A stretch of 64,000 bases of DNA, taken from the NCBI RefSeq assembly GCF_900111685.1, contig NZ_FOHX01000025.1:62001-126000 (forward strand), written 5' to 3'. This document shows, in pieces, positions 58,785-64,000 of this stretch. This stretch comes from Nonomuraea wenchangensis (GTDB taxonomy: Bacteria > Actinomycetota > Actinomycetes > Streptosporangiales > Streptosporangiaceae). The translations under genes and the position numbers were made by a program. Each line of letters opens with the position of its first letter. The stretch's first letter is position 1. The notes beneath the pieces are model-generated. The model made no database searches. It saw only the letters and a list, made by a program, of their open reading frames with translations, and was not told where the DNA came from.

Positions 58785-60695
58785 CTAGACCACGGTGAGC
58801 GGAAGGAGCTTCCGTCCCGTCGGGCCGATCTGGATCTCGGTCCCCATGGTGGGGCAGACGCCGCAGTCGTAGCACGGCGTCCAGCGGCAGTCCTCGACCT
58901 CGCCGCCGGAGACGGCCTCCTGCCAGTCCTGCCACAACCATTCGCGGTCGAGGCCGGCGTCGAGGTGGTCCCACGGCAGGACCTCGTTCTCCTCCCGCTC
59001 GCGGGTGGTGTACCAGTCGACGTCGATCCCGGCCTGGTCCGCCGCGGCCATCCAGCGCTCGTAGGAGAAGTGCTCGCTCCAGCCGTCGAACCGGCCGCCG
59101 TCCTCCCAGACGGCCCGGATGACCGCGCCGACGCGGCGGTCGCCGCGCGACAGCAGGCCCTCCACGATCGAGGGTTTGCCGTCGTGGTAGCGGAAGCCGA
59201 TGGCCCGGCCGTATTCCTTGTCGCCGCGCAGCGAGTCGCGCAGTGCCTTGAGCCGCCGGTCGACGGTCTCGTGGTCGGCCTGCCCGGCCCACTGGAACGG
59301 CGTGTGCGGCTTGGGGACGAACCCGCCGATGGACACCGTGCAGCGGATGTCTCTGCTGCCGGTGGCCTCGCGGCCGGCCTTGATGACCTTTTTGGCCAGG
59401 TCGGCGATGCCGAGCACGTCCTCGTCCTGCTCGGTGGGCAGGCCGCACATGAAGTAGAGCTTCACCTGCCGCCACCCCTGGGAGTAGGCGGTGGTGACGG
59501 TGCGGATGAGGTCTTCCTCGGTGACCATCTTGTTGATCACCTTGCGCATCCGCTCCGAGCCGCCCTCGGGGGCGAACGTCAGGCCCGAGCGCCGGCCGTT
59601 CCTGGAGAACTCGTTGGCCAGGTCGATGTTGAACGCGTCGACCCGCGTCGAGGGCAGCGACAGCGAGGTGTTGGTGCCCTCGTAGCGGTCGGCCAGGCCC
59701 TTGGCGACCTCGGCGATCTCGGAGTGGTCGGCCGACGACAGCGACAGCAGGCCGACCTCGTTGAAGCCGGACTCCTTGATGCCGTTGTCGACCATCGCCC
59801 CGATCGTGGTGATGGACCGCTCGCGCACCGGGCGGGTGATCATGCCCGCCTGGCAGAACCGGCAGCCGCGGGTGCAGCCGCGGAAGATCTCCACGCTGAA
59901 CCGCTCGTGCACGGTCTCGGCCAGCGGGACCAGGGGTTTCTTCGGATAGGGCCACTCGTCGAGGTCCATCACCGTGTGCTTGTGGACCCGCCACGGCACC
60001 TCGGGACGGTTGGGCGCGACCCGCTTGATGCGCCCGTCCGGGTGATAGTCGACGTCGTAGAACTTGGGCACGTAGACGCCGCCGGACTCGGCCAGCCGCA
60101 TCAGCAGCTCGTCACGGCCGCCGGGTCTGCCCTCGCCCTTCCACTCGCGCACGACCTCGCTGATGGCGATGGAGATCTGCTCCCCGTCGCCCAGCACGGC
60201 CGCGTCGACGAAGGCCGCGATCGGCTCGGGGTTGAAGGCCGCGTGGCCGCCCGCGACGACGATCGGATCGTCCTCGCCCCGGTCCGCGGCCTCCAGCGGG
60301 ATGCCGGCCAGGTCGAGCGCGGTCAGCAGGTTGGTGTAGCCGAGCTCGGTCGAGAACGACACGCCGAGCAGGTCGAAGGCGCGCACCGGGCGGTGCGCGT
60401 CCACAGTGAACTGCGGCACGCCCTCGGCCCGCATGAGGGCCTCCAGGTCGGGCCAGACGGCATAGGTGCGCTCGGCGAGCGTGCCGGGCAGCTCGTTGAG
60501 GATCTCGTAGAGGATCGCCACGCCCTGGTTGGGCAGCCCGACCTCATAGGCGTCCGGGTACATCAGCGCCCATCGCACGTCGGCGGAGTCCCAGTCCTTG
60601 ACGGTCGAGTTGAGCTCACCTCCGACGTACTGGATGGGCTTCTGCACCTTGGGCAGCAGCGCTTCCAGGCGGTGGAAAATCGACTCGACAGGCAT
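58785..60695 (-). CDS. TIGR03960 family B12-binding radical SAM protein
   Basis: 636 residues from ATG 60695. N-terminal B12-binding-like domain (VRWALMYPDAYEVGLPNQGV, FSTELGYTNLLTALDLAGIP), then the radical SAM core with cluster motif RGCTRGCRFCQAGMITRPVR (C-x3-C-x2-C), LSLSSADHSEIAEVAKGLAD and APEGGSERMRKVINKMVTEE. C-terminal cysteines (TPCYDCGVCPTMGTEI) could bind a second cluster. Substrate unknown; the fixed neighbourhood with TIGR03936, rne and rplU points to translation or RNA. The 137-bp gap to the partner gene holds no ORF. Confidence 0.93.
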   Translation of the reverse strand: MPVESIFHRLEALLPKVQKPIQYVGGELNSTVKDWDSADVRWALMYPDAYEVGLPNQGVAILYEILNELPGTLAERTYAVWPDLEALMRAEGVPQFTVDAHRPVRAFDLLGVSFSTELGYTNLLTALDLAGIPLEAADRGEDDPIVVAGGHAAFNPEPIAAFVDAAVLGDGEQISIAISEVVREWKGEGRPGGRDELLMRLAESGGVYVPKFYDVDYHPDGRIKRVAPNRPEVPWRVHKHTVMDLDEWPYPKKPLVPLAETVHERFSVEIFRGCTRGCRFCQAGMITRPVRERSITTIGAMVDNGIKESGFNEVGLLSLSSADHSEIAEVAKGLADRYEGTNTSLSLPSTRVDAFNIDLANEFSRNGRRSGLTFAPEGGSERMRKVINKMVTEEDLIRTVTTAYSQGWRQVKLYFMCGLPTEQDEDVLGIADLAKKVIKAGREATGSRDIRCTVSIGGFVPKPHTPFQWAGQADHETVDRRLKALRDSLRGDKEYGRAIGFRYHDGKPSIVEGLLSRGDRRVGAVIRAVWEDGGRFDGWSEHFSYERWMAAADQAGIDVDWYTTREREENEVLPWDHLDAGLDREWLWQDWQEAVSGGEVEDCRWTPCYDCGVCPTMGTEIQIGPTGRKLLPLTVV

Positions 60696-60773
60696 ACCGT
60701 CAAGGGTAGCGGGGCCGGGGCGGTGGCAAATCCGGCAAGCGCGTTCACGCCCGGTCAGCGCCGCCGCGGCCGG

Positions 60774-61940
60774 TCAGAGGAAAGACTGGCCCCGCACCTT
60801 GATGGCCTGCAGCAGCCCGATCGCGATCAGGTTGGCGAACGTGGCCGTGCCGCCGTAGGACACGAACGGCAGCGGCAGGCCGGTGATCGGCATGATGCCG
60901 ATCGTCATGCCGACGTTGACGAACGTCTGGAAGCCGAACCAGCACACGATCATGCCGGCGACCAGCGTCCCGAACCGGTCCTCGCACTTGCGGGCGATGC
61001 GCAGCCCGCGCACCAGCACCACCCCGAGCAGCACCACGACCGCGGCCGACCCGAGGAAGCCGAACTCCTCCCCCGCCACGGTGAAGATGAAGTCGGTGTG
61101 CTGCTCAGGCACGAACCGCCCGGTGGTCTGCCCGCCGCCGAGCAGCCCCTTGCCGAACACCTGCCCCGACCCGATGGCGATCAGCGACTGCGTCGCGTTG
61201 TATCCCACCCCGCGCGGATCGACGCTCGGATCGACGAACGCCGTGAACCGCGCCACCTGGTACGGCTCCAGCAACTGGAAGTAGAACACCGAGAAGATCC
61301 CCACCGCGGCGGTGGCCACCAGCCCCGCGATGACCCGTTTGCGCACGCCCCCGAGGACCAGCCCGGCCGCCGTGATCACCGCCAGCACCATGGCCGTGCC
61401 CAGGTCGGGCTGGAGCATCACCAGCCCCATCGCGACCACCGCCGCGAGGATCGCCAGCATCACGTCGAGGCCGCGCGGCCGGTCGACGCCCTCCGCCGGC
61501 TGCGCCAGCAGCATGGCGATGATCAGCAGCAGCCCCACCTTGGCGAACTCCGACGGCTGCACCGCGAAGCCGCCGCCGAGCAGGATCCACGAGTGCGAGC
61601 CGTTGATCGTCGCGCCCAACGGCGTGATCACCAGCCCCAGCCCGACCAGCGACACGAAGAACACCAGCGGCGCGTACGCCCGCATCGCCCGGTGATCGAC
61701 GGTCGCCACCATGGCGCACAGCACCACGCCGATGGCCTCGTTGAGCATGTGCTTCTTCACCAGCCCGGTGGAGCCGGGCGCCCACGTCCTGGTGCATGAC
61801 CACACCAGCAGCGTGCCGATCACGCACAGCCCGGCGACCGCCACCAGCATGAGCCCGTCGAGCCTGCGGACCGCGGAGTTCTCCTGCATGAGCCGGCGCA
61901 GCAGCGAGGGCCGCTGGACGGCGGCGGTGCGGGCGGTCAT
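60774..61940 (-). CDS. rodA: peptidoglycan glycosyltransferase RodA (SEDS family)
   Basis: 388 residues, about ten helices. SEDS motifs: INGSHSWILLGGGFAVQPSE and FAKVGLLLIIAMLL, QPDLGTAMVLAVI, and the C-terminal GIMPITGLPLPFVSYGGTAT. It polymerises lipid II during elongation together with the adjacent class B PBP. ATG 61940 overlaps the PBP stop as ATGA, a conserved mrdA-rodA coupling. It lacks FtsW-type extensions, supporting RodA. Confidence 0.95.
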   Translation of the reverse strand: MTARTAAVQRPSLLRRLMQENSAVRRLDGLMLVAVAGLCVIGTLLVWSCTRTWAPGSTGLVKKHMLNEAIGVVLCAMVATVDHRAMRAYAPLVFFVSLVGLGLVITPLGATINGSHSWILLGGGFAVQPSEFAKVGLLLIIAMLLAQPAEGVDRPRGLDVMLAILAAVVAMGLVMLQPDLGTAMVLAVITAAGLVLGGVRKRVIAGLVATAAVGIFSVFYFQLLEPYQVARFTAFVDPSVDPRGVGYNATQSLIAIGSGQVFGKGLLGGGQTTGRFVPEQHTDFIFTVAGEEFGFLGSAAVVVLLGVVLVRGLRIARKCEDRFGTLVAGMIVCWFGFQTFVNVGMTIGIMPITGLPLPFVSYGGTATFANLIAIGLLQAIKVRGQSFL

Positions 61941-63982
61941 CGCGGCGCCACCGTTCCGTCGGGCCGGAAGACCGGCAGCTTGGTGGTGAGCCTGCCCCCG
62001 GGCACGGCCGGGGCCCGTTTGATGCCGTAGATGCCCTCGTAGATCTCACGCGCGGCGGGCGCCGCGGTCTGCGCGCCCATGCCGCCCTGGGAGACCATGA
62101 CGACCACGACGTACTGCGGGTTCTTCGTCGGCGCGAACGAGGCGAACCACGAGGTGTCCTGCTTGCCCCACACCTCCGCGGTGCCGGTCTTGCCGCCCAC
62201 GCGTACCTTGTCCATCGGGAAACCGGAGAACGCCCCGGCCGCGGTGCCGTCCTGGGCGACCTGGCTGAGCGCGTTCTTGATGTAGTGCCGCTCCTTCTCG
62301 CTCAGCGGCAGCTTGCCGACCACTGGCACGGGGATGGTCCTGACCACCTTGCCGTCGGGGCGCACCTGCGCCCAGCCGATGCGCGGGCTGCGCACCTTCC
62401 CGTCGCTGACCAGCGCCATGTAGGCCCGCGCGAGCTGCATCGGCGTCACCAGCACGTCGCCCTGCCCGATCGAGAAGTTGGCCGAGTCGCCGGGCCGCAG
62501 CAGGAACCCCTCCGTGCAGTTCTCCAGCGCCAGCCGCTTCAGGAAATCCGCCCGCGCGCGGTCCTTGACCTCCGGATAACCCTTGCGCGAGCGCTCGCAG
62601 GTGACCGCGTTGGTCTGGTTCCAGAGGCTCTTCTTCCACGCCCGGTCGGGGATGCGGCCTCCGGACTCGCCGGGCAGGTCGACGCCGGTCGGCCGGCCGA
62701 ACCCGAAAGCCCTGGCCGTGTTGGCGAAGATCTCCTTCGGCGTCTTCTTCGGATAACGCCCGCCGTCCTTGAGGTACTGCTCGTACGCGGCCCGGTAGAA
62801 GATCGTGTCACACGACTTCACCAGCGCCGTGTGCAGGTTCATCGGGCCCAGCCCGATGCCGCGGAAGTTGTTGAAGGCCCGCCCGCCCACGTTGTACGAC
62901 CCCGAGCAGTCGTAGGTGCCGTTCAGCGGATAGCCGGCCCGCAGCATCGACGTCACCGACGAGATCTTGAACGTCGAGCCGGGCGCGAACTGCCCGTTGA
63001 TCGCCCGCGACACCAACGGCTTGCCCGACTTCTCCGACATCAGCCGCTGGTAGCCGCGCGCCGAGATCCCGCCGCCCCAGATCTCCGGGTCGTAGTTGGG
63101 CTGACTGGCCAGCGCCACCACCCTGCCGCTCCGCGCGTCGAGCACCACCGCGGCCCCGCCGTCGGCCTGCGGCGCGGACTTCATGGCCCTGGCGAGGGCC
63201 CTCTCGGTCACCGCCTGGATGCGGGAGTCGATGCTGGTCACCAGATGATCACCGGGAACGGGCGTGACCTGGTCCTCCACCCCGAGCGCCTTGCCCATCC
63301 GGTCGACCTGCACCCGGCGCAGCCCGGCCTTGCCGCGCAGCGCGTCGTCGTAGACGTACTCCAGCCCGTCGCGCCCGGCCAGGTCGACGCCGGAGAAGGC
63401 GGCCTTGAGCCCTTCGCGCTTCTCCAACTCCTCCTCGGTGACCGGCTGCAGGTAGCCCAGCATCTGCGCGCCCGCCCGGCCGCCCGGGTACTGCCGCACC
63501 GAGTGGATCTCCGCCGTCACCCCGGGGAACTCCTCCTGGCGCTCCAGGATCTGCAGCGCCTCCCGGGTGTCCACCTTCTCGTCCAGCGGCACCGGCTGGT
63601 AGGGCGACCCCGTCCAGCACGGCTTCGGCACCTTCGGCCCGCACGGCGTGATCTTCCGCTGCAGCTCCTGCACCGGCCTGCCGAGCACCTGCGACAGCTT
63701 GGTCAGCACCTTCAGCCCGCCGTCGGGCGTCCTGAACAGCAGCGCGCGGTCCACCGACACGACCAGCGCCGTACGGTTGCGCACCAGCGGCCGCCCGGAG
63801 GAGTCGAGGATCTGCCCGCGTACGGCCGGCACGATCACCGTGCGCGTCCTGGTCTCCGTCGCCCGCGTCACGAACTCCTGCCCGTGCACCACCTGCACCT
63901 GGTAGAGCCGCCCGACCAGCACGACGAGCAGCGTCAGCACCAGCACGTGCAGCACCAGCAGCCGGGTCCGCATCCTGATCAT
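61937..63982 (-). CDS. mrdA: penicillin-binding protein 2 (class B transpeptidase)
   Basis: 681 residues from ATG 63982 (GAGG upstream). One N-terminal helix (LLVLHVLVLTLLVVLVG), PBP dimerisation domain, then transpeptidase: S336-TFK339 in QFAPGSTFKISS, S390-C-D392 (VKSCDTIFY) and K598-TG in GGKTGTAEVW. It crosslinks peptidoglycan made by RodA. A long insertion between the second and third motifs (about 403-490) carries two cysteines. Overlaps rodA; the upstream overlap with a mreD-like tail completes a mreD-mrdA-rodA unit. Confidence 0.95.
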   Translation of the reverse strand: MIRMRTRLLVLHVLVLTLLVVLVGRLYQVQVVHGQEFVTRATETRTRTVIVPAVRGQILDSSGRPLVRNRTALVVSVDRALLFRTPDGGLKVLTKLSQVLGRPVQELQRKITPCGPKVPKPCWTGSPYQPVPLDEKVDTREALQILERQEEFPGVTAEIHSVRQYPGGRAGAQMLGYLQPVTEEELEKREGLKAAFSGVDLAGRDGLEYVYDDALRGKAGLRRVQVDRMGKALGVEDQVTPVPGDHLVTSIDSRIQAVTERALARAMKSAPQADGGAAVVLDARSGRVVALASQPNYDPEIWGGGISARGYQRLMSEKSGKPLVSRAINGQFAPGSTFKISSVTSMLRAGYPLNGTYDCSGSYNVGGRAFNNFRGIGLGPMNLHTALVKSCDTIFYRAAYEQYLKDGGRYPKKTPKEIFANTARAFGFGRPTGVDLPGESGGRIPDRAWKKSLWNQTNAVTCERSRKGYPEVKDRARADFLKRLALENCTEGFLLRPGDSANFSIGQGDVLVTPMQLARAYMALVSDGKVRSPRIGWAQVRPDGKVVRTIPVPVVGKLPLSEKERHYIKNALSQVAQDGTAAGAFSGFPMDKVRVGGKTGTAEVWGKQDTSWFASFAPTKNPQYVVVVMVSQGGMGAQTAAPAAREIYEGIYGIKRAPAVPGGRLTTKLPVFRPDGTVAPR

Positions 63983-63999
63983 GTCGAGTACCTCGGCTC
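63979..63999 (-). CDS. mreD: last codons of the upstream gene, probably mreD
   Basis: The only visible part is EPRYST followed by TGA overlapping the PBP2 ATG as ATGA (63979-63982). The identity is inferred from the conserved mreB-mreC-mreD-mrdA-rodA order, not from sequence. Confidence 0.3.
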   Translation of the reverse strand, partial: EPRYST

Positions 64000-64000
64000 A

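Noticed and set aside
58965..61799. 944-codon plus-strand open frame over the radical SAM and rodA genes
   Set aside because: Same GC-skew shadow effect; no domain, no start signal, and spans two real genes on the other strand.

Overview
The window is very GC-rich (roughly 70% or more by eye), densely packed and rich in GTG/TTG starts. It looks like the chromosome of a filamentous actinobacterium, probably in the Streptosporangiales (Nonomuraea-like). That placement rests on gene content and codon style only: F420-type luciferase-like oxidoreductase, RNase E/G next to the TIGR03960/TIGR03936 radical SAM pair, LacI-controlled sugar ABC systems, and many small actinobacterial membrane proteins. 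No insertion sequence, phage gene, CRISPR array or biosynthetic gene cluster was seen. No stretch longer than about 300 bases lacks a gene once the 58-codon ORF at 49336-49512 is included.

1-7.2 kb is accessory metabolism: a truncated vWA protein, three genes that look broken (alpha/beta hydrolase, SAM methyltransferase, acyl-CoA carboxylase), a DUF3224 protein, an F420 oxidoreductase, an alditol-oxidase-like flavoenzyme and a small membrane protein. The first of three identical tRNA-Ala(GGC) genes is here.

7.2-25.5 kb is an L-arabinose / arabinofuranoside utilisation locus. One minus-strand run reads chvE-mmsA-mmsB-lacI-araB-araD-araA (uptake, regulation, then isomerase, kinase and epimerase leading to xylulose 5-phosphate). 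A second run reads lacI-ytfQ-ytfR-ytfT-yjfF, a furanose-type ABC importer. Diverging from it is a secreted multidomain GH51 alpha-L-arabinofuranosidase. Seven copies of one operator (consensus TGTKARCGYTMACA) sit at the control points, and the two LacI proteins have almost the same DNA-binding half, so the whole locus is probably one regulon.

25.5-44.2 kb is mixed: a metallophosphoesterase, an endonuclease III family protein, the second tRNA-Ala beside an AlaX-type alanyl-tRNA editing protein, two MFS transporters (one with a divergent TetR and a three-repeat operator), a DyP peroxidase, an NhaA-DsbA fusion, a WYL regulator, a secreted CE1 esterase with a CBM2, the third tRNA-Ala and an HxlR/NAD(P)-binding pair. 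A rare GAAASTTTC palindrome occurs near both the DyP and esterase genes, suggesting plant-polymer control.

44.2-64 kb is conserved housekeeping, nearly all on the minus strand: mrdA-rodA, the two radical-SAM-associated genes, rne, rplU-rpmA, obgE, proB-proA, a small conserved-looking ORF, then nadD-rsfS-phosphatase. A Ser/Thr kinase with a 33-bp minisatellite and an M48 peptidase lie inside this otherwise canonical order.
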